Assembly (NCBI RefSeq): GCF_013032005.1
Contig: NZ_WQBE01000001.1
Location: 372,001-436,000 of the forward strand
Reading direction: 5' to 3'
Source: Ruegeria atlantica
Lineage (GTDB): Bacteria > Pseudomonadota > Alphaproteobacteria > Rhodobacterales > Rhodobacteraceae
Length of the DNA stretch: 64,000 nucleotides
The notes under the pieces are model-generated. The model did no database searches, was not told the DNA's origin, and saw only the letters and a program-made list of their open reading frames with translations. This document shows positions 9,988 to 18,841 of this stretch, in pieces. The translations under genes and the position numbers were made by a program. How positions within the stretch are numbered: the first letter of the stretch is position 1; each line of letters begins with the position of its first letter.

Positions 9988-10982
9988 AGTTCGGCCCCGT
10001 TCCCGTCGATCAAGCTGCCGGAGCCATCCTTGCGCATTCCGTGCAGGTCCAGGACGCCAAGCTGCGCAAAGGGATCGTTCTGACGCCCGAGCATCAGGAA
10101 CAACTGGACGCCGCTGGGTATGAGGCCGTCACGGTCGCCCGGTTGGAGCCCGGAGATTGTCATGAGGACAAGGCCGCTGGGATGCTGGCCGATGCCCTGG
10201 CGCCCGATCCGAAAGCTGCCGCGCTAAGGGTGACCCAGCCGTTCACCGGGCGCGTGAACCTGTTGGCGGACGGGCCGGGTGTTGTGGTTCTAAAAGTCGA
10301 AGCGCTTGAGGCGTTCAATCAGGTCAACCCAATGATCACAGTTGCCACCGTGCCGCAACATCAGCAGATGGGCGCCGGAGGTATGGTCGCGACGATCAAA
10401 GTCATATCCTATGCCGTTCCAAAAGCGGATGTTCTTGAAGCCTCACAAGTGGCAAAGGGTGCCATCCGCCTTGCCACACCAGTTTACAAAAAAGCCGGGC
10501 TGGTGGTGACCGACATTCCTGGCGGGCCTTCGAATGAAAAAGGCATTGCCGCAATCCGGGGCCGGGTCGAGGCACTGGGGATGGAGATGACCGATGTCCG
10601 CATCGTCCCGCACCAGACGGATGCGATTGCGCAAGCTGTCTCTGAGATACAAGGCCAGGTAGCGATGATTCTGACCGGGTCGGCCACCTCGGATGTGGCT
10701 GATGTCGCCCCTCAGGCGGTGCGGGCCGCAGGTGGGCAAGTGGATCGGTTCGGCATGCCGGTCGATCCGGGCAATCTGCTATTTCTTGGCTCGCTTGGAT
10801 CGCGACCGGTGATCGGGTTGCCGGGATGCGCACGGTCACCAGCGTTGAACGGGGCCGATTGGGTGCTGTCCCGTGTCGCCTGCGGGATCAACACGACCGG
10901 AACAGATATTGCTGCAATGGGCGTGGGTGGGTTGCTTAAAGAGATTCCGACGCGGCCGCAACCGCGGGCATCGCGGCGATAA
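9984..10982 (+). CDS. MoeA/MogA-like molybdopterin-binding protein
   Basis: A 332-residue protein with a molybdopterin-binding fold: the C-terminal half carries a MoaB/MogA-like pattern (GLVVTDIPGGPSNEKG, MILTGSATSDVADVAPQA, RFGMPVDPGNLLFLG, VIGLPGCARSPALNG). In many related loci this domain is fused to a MobA-like nucleotidyltransferase; that part is absent and the chain ends in PQPRASRR. It starts on GTG overlapping the xdhC stop (GTGA). Probable role: preparing molybdenum cofactor for the CoxSLM enzyme encoded next. Confidence 0.8.
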   Translation: MKFGPVPVDQAAGAILAHSVQVQDAKLRKGIVLTPEHQEQLDAAGYEAVTVARLEPGDCHEDKAAGMLADALAPDPKAAALRVTQPFTGRVNLLADGPGVVVLKVEALEAFNQVNPMITVATVPQHQQMGAGGMVATIKVISYAVPKADVLEASQVAKGAIRLATPVYKKAGLVVTDIPGGPSNEKGIAAIRGRVEALGMEMTDVRIVPHQTDAIAQAVSEIQGQVAMILTGSATSDVADVAPQAVRAAGGQVDRFGMPVDPGNLLFLGSLGSRPVIGLPGCARSPALNGADWVLSRVACGINTTGTDIAAMGVGGLLKEIPTRPQPRASRR

Positions 10983-11119
10983 TTTGCCTTTCTGAGTCAA
11001 CGTAATACTTATGAAGGCTAACCAAATGACCTCCTGGGCAAATCGCTAAATATTTTTGTTCTCAAACAAAAATTCCCGTGTTTAACTCGGGCCAGGGAGT
11101 TTCATTTTGGGAGGAGCGA

Positions 11120-11605
11120 ATGACACAGGTCTCAATGACCGTGAACGGAAAATCCGTGAGCGGTGATGTCGAGGGCCGGACATTACTGTCCAGTTTTCTG
11201 CGCGATCATCTGTCACTAACCGGAACGCATGTAGGATGCGACACTGCACAATGCGGCGCGTGTGTGGTCCATGTGAATGGCGAGGCGGTCAAATCCTGCA
11301 ATATGCTGGCGCTAGAAGCTGACGGCGCAGATGTCGGCACGATTGAAGGGCAGGCCAACGACGATGGTTCGCTCAACACCATCCAACAGGCCTTTCAGGA
11401 TCATCACGGGTTGCAATGCGGTTTCTGTACGCCGGGCATGGTGATGAGTACGGCGGCGTTGCTGAAAGACAATCCGCGCCCGACCGAAGCTGAAATCCGT
11501 AAGTATCTGGAAGGCAACCTGTGCCGCTGCACCGGATACCACAACATCGTTAAGGCGATCATGGCCGCGTCAGGCCAGGACGTCAGCAGCATCGCTGCCG
11601 AATGA
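11120..11605 (+). CDS. coxS: CO dehydrogenase-like small subunit, 2x[2Fe-2S] (form II)
   Basis: The 161-residue electron-transfer subunit of a molybdenum hydroxylase. All eight cysteines are present: the plant-type cluster in [16 protein letters not shown] plus a downstream Cys, and the second cluster in CGFCTPGM and CRCTG. The start at 11120 follows GGAGGAGC; the longer frame from 11078 has no such site. It is the first gene of coxS-coxL-coxM, an order characteristic of form II clusters (form I is M-S-L). About 137 bp of non-coding sequence precedes it and should hold the promoter. Confidence 0.93.
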   Translation: MTQVSMTVNGKSVSGDVEGRTLLSSFLRDHLSLTGTHVGCDTAQCGACVVHVNGEAVKSCNMLALEADGADVGTIEGQANDDGSLNTIQQAFQDHHGLQCGFCTPGMVMSTAALLKDNPRPTEAEIRKYLEGNLCRCTGYHNIVKAIMAASGQDVSSIAAE

Positions 11606-11684
11606 TGCCGCTGCGGGCGTAAACGAGACGCCCGTGGGATGACAAAGGGTGCATAAGCATCCGTTATTGGGAGGAGAACAAGCA

Positions 11685-14045
11685 ATGCCCAAAGACAGTG
11701 GCATCGGAGCCAGTTCCAAGCGCCGCGAAGACGTGCGCTTTCTGACCGGAGACGGCAATTATACCGACGATATTAACGTGGCCGGCCAGGCCTATGTACA
11801 TTTTCTGCGTTCCGACATCGCGCATGGACGGATTAAAAGCGTCGACACCTCGGCCGCCGAGGGTATGCCTGGCGTGGTCAAGGTATTCACCGGTAAAGAC
11901 TTCGAAGGTGTGGGGGGGATGCCCTGCGGCTGGGAAGTCACCGACAAGCATGGCGCGCCTATGCAAGAGCCGCCGCACCCCATTCTGGCGCAAGGCAAGG
12001 TACGCCATGTGGGTGACCCGATTGCGGCGGTTGTCGCTGACAGTCTTGAACAGGCCCGTGATGCCGCCGAGGCGATTGACGTCGACATTGAGGAATTGCC
12101 TGCCGTCATGGATATGAAAGCCGCCGCGCAGGATGGCGCGACGCTGGTTCATGACGATCTGAAGAACAACATCTGCTATGATTGGCAGTTGGGTGAGGCA
12201 GATGATGCCAAGGTAAACGAGGTTTTCGCCAATGCGGCGCATGTGACCACATTGGATCTTGTGAACAATCGTCTGGTGGCGAACCCGATGGAGCCGCGCG
12301 TGGCCGTAGCCGAATACAAGCGCAGCACGGACGAATATACGCTGTACACAACATCACAGAACCCGCATGTGATCCGGCTGCTGATGTGTGCATTTGTTCT
12401 GGGCTTGCCCGAACATAAGGTGCGCGTTGTGGCCCCGGATGTCGGCGGCGGCTTTGGCACCAAAATTTTCCACTATGCCGAAGAGGCGTTCTGCACCTTC
12501 GCCGCCAAGGCCTGCAACCGTGCGGTCAAATGGTCGTCCAGCCGGTCCGAGGCTTTTATGTCGGACGCCCATGGCCGCGATCACGTCAGCACCATCGAGC
12601 TGGCGCTTGATGCAGATAATAACTTTGTCGGTCTGCGCACCAACACCTTTGCCAATCTGGGCGCTTATCTGTCGACGTTCTCAAGCTCGGTTCCAACATG
12701 GCTGCACGGCACGCTGATGGCGGGCAATTACAAGACGCCGGTTATTCAGGTGAATGTGAAGGCGATGTTCACCAATACGGTGCCGGTGGATGCGTACCGA
12801 GGAGCAGGGCGGCCCGAGGCGACATTCCAACTGGAGCGTGTCGTGGACAAGGCCGCGCGCGAGTTGGGCGTCGATCCGATTGCCCTGCGCCGTCAGAACT
12901 TTGTCACCCAGTTCCCCTATGACACGCCGGTGGCGCTGACCTATGACACCGGGGACTATAACGGGACGATGGACAAGCTTGAATCCGCAGCTGATCTGGC
13001 AGGGTTTGCTGCGCGACGAGCAGAAAGTGAGGCGAAGGGCAAGCTGCGAGGTTTGGGCATCAACTGCTATATTGAAGCCTGCGGTATCGCGCCTTCGAAC
13101 ATCGTTGGCATGCTTGGCGCTCGTGCGGGTCTTTATGATGCGGCGACGGTGCGGGTGAACGCCACCGGCTCGATCAGCGTAATGGTAGGAGCGCACAGCC
13201 ATGGGCAAGGGCATGAAACCGCCTTTCCGCAGGTTGTGGCTGACATGATCGGCATTGACGAGTCGATGGTTGAGATTGTGCATGGCGATACCTCCAAGAT
13301 TCCATTCGGCATGGGAACTTATGGTTCTCGTTCGTTGGCGGTTTGCGGCTCGGCCATGGTCAAAGCAACCGAGAAGGTGATCGAGAAAGCCAAGCGGATC
13401 GCGGCGCACCTGCTTGAGGCGTCCGAGACTGATATCGAACTCAAGGACGGTCAGTTCAGTGTCGCAGGAACCGATAAATCGGTTGCTTGGGGAGATGTGA
13501 CCCTCACGGCTTATGTTCCGCACAATTACCCGCTGGAGGTCGAACCGGGACTGGAGGAAACCGCGTTCTATGATCCGGCCAACTTTACTTTCCCCGCAGG
13601 AGCCTATGCCTGTGAGGTTGAGGTCGACCCGGAAACTGGACAGGTCAGCATCGAAAAGTTCACTGCCGCGGACGATTTCGGCAACATCGTCAACCCGATG
13701 ATTGTGGATGGCCAGGTGCACGGTGGTATCGGTCAGGGCATTGGCCAAGCGCTGTTAGAGAACTGCGCATATGACGAGAACGGCCAGCTGCTGAGCGCCT
13801 CCTACATGGATTACGCCATGCCGCGTGCCGATGATGTTCCGTTCTATGCGGTCGACCACTCCAGCCAAACGCCCTGCACGCACAACCCGCTGGGTGTCAA
13901 AGGCTGTGGTGAGGCTGGCGCGATCGGTTCGCCGCCCGCAGTGGTGAACGCGGTGCTGGATGCGCTGAACTCGGGTGGCAAGGCGGTGGATCACATCGAC
14001 ATGCCAATGAGCCCATCGCGCGTTTGGGCGGCGATGAACAGCTGA
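11685..14045 (+). CDS. coxL: Aerobic CO dehydrogenase-like large subunit, form II
   Basis: The 786-residue molybdopterin catalytic subunit of a xanthine oxidase-family enzyme. The active-site loop reads AYRGAGR at residues 370-376 (bases 12792-12812), the form II signature; genuine CO dehydrogenase (form I) has AYxCSFR with the copper-binding Cys. The late [14 protein letters not shown] holds the catalytic glutamate. Roseobacters with only form II have been reported not to oxidise CO, so the substrate is probably another small molecule. The ATG at 11685 has GGAGGAG upstream, whereas 11649 would add 12 unsupported residues. Confidence 0.93.
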   Translation: MPKDSGIGASSKRREDVRFLTGDGNYTDDINVAGQAYVHFLRSDIAHGRIKSVDTSAAEGMPGVVKVFTGKDFEGVGGMPCGWEVTDKHGAPMQEPPHPILAQGKVRHVGDPIAAVVADSLEQARDAAEAIDVDIEELPAVMDMKAAAQDGATLVHDDLKNNICYDWQLGEADDAKVNEVFANAAHVTTLDLVNNRLVANPMEPRVAVAEYKRSTDEYTLYTTSQNPHVIRLLMCAFVLGLPEHKVRVVAPDVGGGFGTKIFHYAEEAFCTFAAKACNRAVKWSSSRSEAFMSDAHGRDHVSTIELALDADNNFVGLRTNTFANLGAYLSTFSSSVPTWLHGTLMAGNYKTPVIQVNVKAMFTNTVPVDAYRGAGRPEATFQLERVVDKAARELGVDPIALRRQNFVTQFPYDTPVALTYDTGDYNGTMDKLESAADLAGFAARRAESEAKGKLRGLGINCYIEACGIAPSNIVGMLGARAGLYDAATVRVNATGSISVMVGAHSHGQGHETAFPQVVADMIGIDESMVEIVHGDTSKIPFGMGTYGSRSLAVCGSAMVKATEKVIEKAKRIAAHLLEASETDIELKDGQFSVAGTDKSVAWGDVTLTAYVPHNYPLEVEPGLEETAFYDPANFTFPAGAYACEVEVDPETGQVSIEKFTAADDFGNIVNPMIVDGQVHGGIGQGIGQALLENCAYDENGQLLSASYMDYAMPRADDVPFYAVDHSSQTPCTHNPLGVKGCGEAGAIGSPPAVVNAVLDALNSGGKAVDHIDMPMSPSRVWAAMNS

Positions 14046-14057
14046 GTGGTTTGGGGT

Positions 14058-14076
14058 GCGAGGGGCTGCCCCTCGC
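14058..14076. repeat. Perfect hairpin between coxL and coxM
   Basis: GCGAGGGG and CCCCTCGC form a perfect 8-bp stem around a 3-base loop, 13 bases after the coxL stop. No T-run follows, so it is not a classical terminator; it could stabilise or attenuate the message between coxL and coxM. A second small hairpin, CCTTTC-G-GAAAGG at 14119-14131, covers the coxM ribosome site. Confidence 0.7.
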
Positions 14077-14139
14077 GCTCTCCGAAATAATTACAGCCAG
14101 ATGAAGGGCGGTTCCGCGCCTTTCGGAAAGGAAGACGAA

Positions 14140-14931
14140 ATGTACAATTTCGAGTTTGAGAAACCCTCGACCATTGCGGATGCGGTTGCTGCTCTGGCGG
14201 TTGAGGATGCCCAAGCCCTAGGAGGAGGGCAAACACTGATTCCGACGCTGAAACAACGGCTGGCGGCACCTTCCGCTCTGGTCTCGCTGAGCGGGATTGC
14301 CGAGATGAAGGGTGTATGTGTCGACGACGACGGCTCGGTGTCGATTGGGGGAGCGACAACACATGCAACCGTCGCGGCAGAGGCGGCGGGCAGCTATCCC
14401 GCACTGGCGGCGTTGGCTGGTCAGATTGGTGACCCCGCGGTGCGCAATCGCGGCACCATTGGCGGTTCGGTTGCCAATAACGATCCTGCAGCTTGCTATC
14501 CGGCGGGCGTTTTGGGGTCGGGCGCGACAATTATCACCAATACGCGCCAGATTGCGGCGGATGATTTCTTTGAAGGGATGTTCTCGACCGCACTGGATGA
14601 AGGTGAGATCATCACCACAGTCCGGTTCCCGGTGCCACAGGCGGCGAGCTACCAGAAGTTCCTGCAGCCTGCGTCGCGGTTTGCACTGGTTGGGGTCTAC
14701 CTTGCACGTTTTGCGGATGGGGTGCGCGTTGCTGTGACCGGTGCCAGTGAAGACGGTGTCTTCCGTTGGTCCGAAGCGGAGGAAGCTTTGAACAAAGAGT
14801 TCAGGGCTGATGCTCTGATGGATCTACGTATCAATCCGGCAAACATGATCGGTGATCTGCATGGTAGCAAAGAATACCGCGCGCATCTTGTTGGTGTCAT
14901 GACAAAACGGGCCGTCGAAGCCTGTATGTGA
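14140..14931 (+). CDS. coxM: CO dehydrogenase-like medium subunit, FAD-binding (form II)
   Basis: The 263-residue flavin subunit of the CoxSLM hydroxylase. FAD-binding motifs are visible: GGGQTLIPTLKQRL near residues 32-45 and GDPAVRNRGTIGGSVANNDPA in the middle. The ATG at 14140 follows GGAAAGGAAG; an upstream ATG at 14056 would start inside the coxL-coxM hairpin and is rejected. At 263 residues it is slightly shorter than typical form I CoxM. It is third in the S-L-M operon and followed by a terminator. Confidence 0.92.
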   Translation: MYNFEFEKPSTIADAVAALAVEDAQALGGGQTLIPTLKQRLAAPSALVSLSGIAEMKGVCVDDDGSVSIGGATTHATVAAEAAGSYPALAALAGQIGDPAVRNRGTIGGSVANNDPAACYPAGVLGSGATIITNTRQIAADDFFEGMFSTALDEGEIITTVRFPVPQAASYQKFLQPASRFALVGVYLARFADGVRVAVTGASEDGVFRWSEAEEALNKEFRADALMDLRINPANMIGDLHGSKEYRAHLVGVMTKRAVEACM

Positions 14932-14949
14932 ATGGTGGAAAACCCTAGA

Positions 14950-14976
14950 AGCCCCGGCCGCAAGTCGGGGCTTTTT
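14950..14976. terminator. Bidirectional terminator between coxM and the RpiR gene
   Basis: AGCCCCG and CGGGGCT enclose a 9-base loop and are followed by a T-run. It ends the coxSLM transcript. The last T residues overlap the stop codon of the convergent RpiR gene. Confidence 0.85.
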
Positions 14977-15874
14977 ACGTACGGCGTAGTTTTGGGGGTT
15001 TTGAGGGCTGCCAGTATGCGCCGGTGTCTTCGCGGGCTTTTTGATAGGCTTCCAGCCGTTGACGGGCCGCGTCACCTCCTGCGTCGAAAAGATGACCCAG
15101 CAGGCACTCCAGAACGGCCATTGCGCCTGTGAAACAGGAAAACGGGTGCAAGGCGCGGGTGCTGACGGTGAAGGCAACATCAGGCTCGACCCCTGGTGCG
15201 ATCACGTCACTGTCCGAGATCAGGATCAGGCGCAGCCCCTGCTGCTTTGCAAAGCGCATCGACTGGATCGTATCTGCGGAATAAGGGTGGACGGTGATGG
15301 CAATCAGGCAATCGCGATGGTCTGCGTCCAACAGATCATCAGTTGCGGATCCCACATGGCGCGGCACCAGTTGAATGCCCGGATGCGCCATGCGTCCTGT
15401 ATAGGAAAAATAATATGCCAGCGCATAGCTGGCACGCGTGGCCGTCACGAAACACCGGCGAGACCTGGTCATGTACTGGATGGCCTCGCGCACTTTATCG
15501 GGTTTCATGAGGCGCAGCGACCGTGTGACGACGTTCTGTTCGTTCTGTACCAGCTTGGCTTGGTAGGAGCCAACGGTATCCTCGGACTGCAGGGCTGTCA
15601 GCCAATCTTGTCCCAGATCGCGTTCCCTGTCGGTAACCAGAGCATTTCGGAACGGGGTGCGGAAGGCCTCGAAACCATCGAAACCCATGCGTTGCGCCAA
15701 TCGAACCAGAACATTCGAGCTGACGCCGATCCGGGTGGCTGTGGTACGAATCGGATCAAGGCCGAAGTCTCCGGGGTAGTCGATGATGTATTTGGCAGCA
15801 GCTTGCAGGGCAGCTGGCATCTGTTCAATCTCTTGACGCAGATGGTCGATGATCTGGGTTGGTGTGCTGTTCAT
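14975..15874 (-). CDS. MurR/RpiR-family transcriptional regulator
   Basis: A 299-residue regulator with an N-terminal RpiR-type helix-turn-helix (TTATRIGVSSNVLVRLAQRMGFDGFEAFR) and a C-terminal SIS domain that normally senses a phosphosugar or related metabolite (CFVTATRASYALAYYFSY, DCLIAITVHPYSADTIQ). The frame extends upstream to a TTG at 15901, but the ATG at 15872-15874 is the natural start. It is divergent from the BKACE/aminotransferase pair and is the likely regulator of those genes through A-rich repeats in the 90-bp gap. Confidence 0.88.
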   Translation of the reverse strand: MNSTPTQIIDHLRQEIEQMPAALQAAAKYIIDYPGDFGLDPIRTTATRIGVSSNVLVRLAQRMGFDGFEAFRTPFRNALVTDRERDLGQDWLTALQSEDTVGSYQAKLVQNEQNVVTRSLRLMKPDKVREAIQYMTRSRRCFVTATRASYALAYYFSYTGRMAHPGIQLVPRHVGSATDDLLDADHRDCLIAITVHPYSADTIQSMRFAKQQGLRLILISDSDVIAPGVEPDVAFTVSTRALHPFSCFTGAMAVLECLLGHLFDAGGDAARQRLEAYQKAREDTGAYWQPSKPPKLRRT

Positions 15875-15878
15875 AGCT

Positions 15879-15919
15879 GTAAAAAAACAAATGTTATGCA
15901 ACTAGCAAGTAAAAAACAA
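15879..15919. promoter_or_regulatory. Spaced A-rich direct repeats, possible RpiR operator
   Basis: GTAAAAAAACAA starts at 15879 and GTAAAAAACAA at 15909. They are 30 bp apart (about three helical turns) within the divergent promoter region between the RpiR gene and the BKACE gene. Binding by RpiR is inference. Confidence 0.45.
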
Positions 15920-15963
15920 TTTTTGGCAGATTAGATAGGGCAAGTATTAGCCGAGGAATGTGC

Positions 15964-16743
15964 ATGTCGGACTCGCAATCAAAAATCCAAACTGTTGGTC
16001 GGCCCTATGTTCTTGTCGCCCCAAATGGCGCGCGGCGTGGGGCGTCGGATCACCCGGAATTGCCGGTATCCACTGATCAGATTATCCAGACCGCACGCGC
16101 CTGTTTTGCGGCGGGCGCGAACGGATTGCATCTGCATATCAGGGATGCGGAGGGGCAGCATTCTCTGGACGCTGGTCAATACCGGGAAACGATGGCCGCG
16201 CTGCGTCAGAGTGTACCCGGGCTGGACCTGCAAATCACGACCGAGGCCGCGGGCGTGTTCGATGTGGTCGCCCAGTTTGCGTGTCTGGAACAGGTGTGCC
16301 CGGATTGGGCGTCGATTTCCATACGGGAGATTGCGCGCTCGCCTGAATCGGCCGACCGGGTTTACGGCCTGTGTGCTGCGCAGGGGACGCGGGTGCAGCA
16401 TATTCTGTACGATGCTGACGATGCCGACTTGCTGGTGCAATGGCAAAAGGCCAAAATTGTGCGTGAAAATCAGGCGGAGTGTATTTTTGTTCTGGGGCGC
16501 TATACGGCCGGCCAGCAATCTACCCCGCAGGACCTGGACAGATTTCCCAAAGGGTCGTCGCCATGGATGGTGTGTGCCTTTGGCGCGCATGAACATGCCT
16601 GTCTGGCATACGCTGCTGGGCAGGGCGGGGACGTTCGCGTCGGGTTTGAAAACAGCCTGACCGATGAGAGCGGAACCCTTTGGAAAGACAATGCCGCGTC
16701 GGTGTCGGCGCTTGTTGCCAAGTTGGAAGGGGCAGTCAAATGA
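15964..16743 (+). CDS. Beta-keto acid cleavage enzyme (BKACE, DUF849 family)
   Basis: A 259-residue zinc-dependent TIM-barrel enzyme of the BKACE family (3-keto-5-aminohexanoate cleavage enzyme type), which condenses a beta-keto acid with acetyl-CoA to give acetoacetate and a new CoA ester. The metal-binding HLH is at residues 56-58 (GLHLHIRDAEG), and RVGFENSL near the C-terminus supplies the glutamate. The ATG at 15964 has GAGGA 6 bases before it; 15958 is too close to that site. It is coupled (ATGA) to a class III aminotransferase, suggesting a beta-amino acid is deaminated and then cleaved. Substrate unknown. Confidence 0.85.
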   Translation: MSDSQSKIQTVGRPYVLVAPNGARRGASDHPELPVSTDQIIQTARACFAAGANGLHLHIRDAEGQHSLDAGQYRETMAALRQSVPGLDLQITTEAAGVFDVVAQFACLEQVCPDWASISIREIARSPESADRVYGLCAAQGTRVQHILYDADDADLLVQWQKAKIVRENQAECIFVLGRYTAGQQSTPQDLDRFPKGSSPWMVCAFGAHEHACLAYAAGQGGDVRVGFENSLTDESGTLWKDNAASVSALVAKLEGAVK

Positions 16744-18056
16744 GTCACGTATTTCCGCGTCACACAAAATCAGATCTGCCGGTCGCGGCTGGTGGGGACG
16801 GGTGTTATCTGATTGACGCGCAGGGCCGCCGCTATCTGGATTGTGGTGATGCTGCGGTGTCGTGTCTGGGGCATTCCAACCCATCCGTCATCGGGGCAGT
16901 ACAGGAACAGGTCGAGCAGATCGCCTTTGCGCATACCGGGTTCATGACCTCGGAACCGGCCGAAGCGTTGGCGGATTTGCTGGTCGAGCATGCTCCGGGT
17001 GACTTGGACCGGGTGTATTTCGTTTCGGGTGGATCCGAGGCGACCGAGGCTGCGATCAAGCTGGCGCGGCAGTACTATTTGGAAATTGGCCAGCCTCAGC
17101 GGCGACATGTAATTGCCAGGCGGCAGAGCTATCACGGGAACACTCTGGGGGCTTTGTCAGCCGGAGGCAACGCGTGGCGACGGGCGCAGTTCGCACCGAT
17201 GCTGATCGAGATGACTCATATCGCGCCCTGCTATGAATACGCGGAGAAACCCGACGGCGAGAGCAGCTTTGACTACGGTCAGCGCGTGGCCAATGAGCTT
17301 GAAGCCGAGATCCTGCGGCTGGGTCCTGATACCGTGATGGCGTTCATGGCCGAGCCGGTTGTTGGCGCAACCTTGGGCGCGGTGCCAGCGGTTGAAGGGT
17401 ATTTCAAACGCATCCGCGAAATCTGCGACCAGTATGGTGTGTTGTTGATCCTGGATGAGGTGATGTGCGGCATGGGTCGGACCGGGCATCTGTTTGCCTG
17501 TGATCACGATGGGGTTGCCCCGGATATTCTATGCATCGCCAAAGGGTTGGGCGCTGGATACCAACCCATCGGCGCGATGATGTGTACCGCACAGATTTTT
17601 GATGCGATCCGCAATGGGTCTGGTTTTTTTCAGCACGGCCACACCTATATCGGCCATCCGGTCGCGACAGCGGCAGCCCTGGCAGTTGTCCGCGAAATGA
17701 CACAACGCGATCTGCCTGCTCGGGTGGCGGTCATGGGTCAAAGGGTCCAATCCAAACTTGAGGCTGCTTTGGGCCAGCATCCGAATGTCGGAGATATCCG
17801 GGGTCGGGGATTGTTCCGGGGCATTGAACTGGTGGCGGATCGTGACACCAAGGCACCGCTTGACCCCGCGCTTGGGGTGGCTGGCAAGATCAAAAAGGCC
17901 GCGCTGGCCGAAGGCCTGATCTGCTATCCCATGTCTGGCACACGCGATGGGCAGCTGGGGGATCACATCCTGTTGGCACCGCCCTTCATCATCGAAGACG
18001 CACAGATTGATGAGATGGTCAGCAAGCTGAGCAAGGCTATTGCGTCCGTGATCTAG
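16740..18056 (+). CDS. Class III (omega) aminotransferase, PLP-dependent
   Basis: A 438-residue fold-type I aminotransferase. The PLP-binding lysine is K268 in CIAKGLGAGYQP, preceded by LLILDEVMCGMGRTG; the N-terminal YLIDAQGRRYLDCGDAAVSCLGHSNP is typical of omega-aminotransferases. The ATG at 16740 overlaps the BKACE stop (ATGA); a longer frame from 16680 lies inside the upstream gene and is rejected. With BKACE it forms a two-gene catabolic unit under a divergent RpiR regulator. No transporter accompanies it, so the amine donor cannot be deduced. Confidence 0.88.
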   Translation: MSHVFPRHTKSDLPVAAGGDGCYLIDAQGRRYLDCGDAAVSCLGHSNPSVIGAVQEQVEQIAFAHTGFMTSEPAEALADLLVEHAPGDLDRVYFVSGGSEATEAAIKLARQYYLEIGQPQRRHVIARRQSYHGNTLGALSAGGNAWRRAQFAPMLIEMTHIAPCYEYAEKPDGESSFDYGQRVANELEAEILRLGPDTVMAFMAEPVVGATLGAVPAVEGYFKRIREICDQYGVLLILDEVMCGMGRTGHLFACDHDGVAPDILCIAKGLGAGYQPIGAMMCTAQIFDAIRNGSGFFQHGHTYIGHPVATAAALAVVREMTQRDLPARVAVMGQRVQSKLEAALGQHPNVGDIRGRGLFRGIELVADRDTKAPLDPALGVAGKIKKAALAEGLICYPMSGTRDGQLGDHILLAPPFIIEDAQIDEMVSKLSKAIASVI

Positions 18057-18082
18057 CGGTATGGGACAGCGCGCTTGAAATG

Positions 18083-18109
18083 AAAAAAGCCCCCTTATGA
18101 AAAGGGGGC
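18083..18109 (-). terminator. Terminator of infC
   Basis: GCCCCCTT and AAGGGGGC form an 8-bp stem with a 5-base loop. On the minus strand a run of T follows, 26 bases past the infC stop. Read on the plus strand it could also help end the aminotransferase transcript. Confidence 0.85.
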
Positions 18110-18134
18110 ATTAATCATTCATTCTGTGAGAACT

Positions 18135-18683
18135 TTATTTCTGTGGCAGAGGCCCGATCATCATGATCATCTGACGGCCTTCCATTTTGGGCATGTTTTC
18201 GATCTTGCCCAGATCCTTGACGTCTTCGGCCACGCGTTCCAACAACTCACGGCCCAGGTTCTGGTGCGCCATCTCACGACCACGGAAACGCAGGGTGACT
18301 TTGACCTTGTCGCCGTTTTCAAGAAACTTGAACACGTTGCGCATTTTCACATCATAATCATGCGTATCGGTGTTGGGTCGGAATTTGACCTCTTTCACCT
18401 CGATGATTTTTTGCTTTTTGCGTGCTTCGCTTTCGCGTTTCTGCTGTTCGTACTTGAACTTGCCGAAATCCATGATCTTGCAGACAGGCGGGTTCGCATT
18501 GGGCGAGATTTCAACCAAATCAAGTCCGACATCGGCGGCCATTTGCATTGCTTTGGCGGGATGAACCACCCCGACGTTTTCACCTTCGGCGCCAATCAGG
18601 CGAATTTCGGGGGCACGGATCTTATCATTGACGCGCGGGCCGGTGTCTCGCTGCGGCGGCGCGTTGTGAGGTCTGCGAGCTAT
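18135..18683 (-). CDS. infC: Translation initiation factor IF-3 with a rare ATA start
   Basis: Binds the 30S subunit and enforces correct start-codon choice. The frame contains [23 protein letters not shown] and [25 protein letters not shown], the conserved N-domain and linker, and ends [14 protein letters not shown]. The first in-frame ATG/GTG region would cut the N-domain, so the start must be upstream. ATA at 18681-18683 has AAGGA 9 bases before it and yields 182 residues, the family length. An ATG a few bases upstream is out of frame and stops at once. Non-standard infC starts (AUU in E. coli) underlie autoregulation by IF-3. Confidence 0.93.
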   Translation of the reverse strand: MARRPHNAPPQRDTGPRVNDKIRAPEIRLIGAEGENVGVVHPAKAMQMAADVGLDLVEISPNANPPVCKIMDFGKFKYEQQKRESEARKKQKIIEVKEVKFRPNTDTHDYDVKMRNVFKFLENGDKVKVTLRFRGREMAHQNLGRELLERVAEDVKDLGKIENMPKMEGRQMIMMIGPLPQK

Positions 18684-18841
18684 TGGTTCATTCCTTTGAT
18701 GATTGCAGAATTTCGAGCCCGAAATTTAGACTGCTGCGCGGCCCGTTTCAAGCGCCATCCGCGCGGAAATGGCTGAAATTCACAGGTTTGCAGCGGGTTT
18801 ATGCGCGAGCCACGGTAATTCCAGCGGCCCGCGACAGAAGA

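Noticed and set aside
12681..13748. 355-codon open frame on the minus strand inside coxL
   Set aside because: Antisense to the conserved CoxL sequence; no recognisable domain and no ribosome site.
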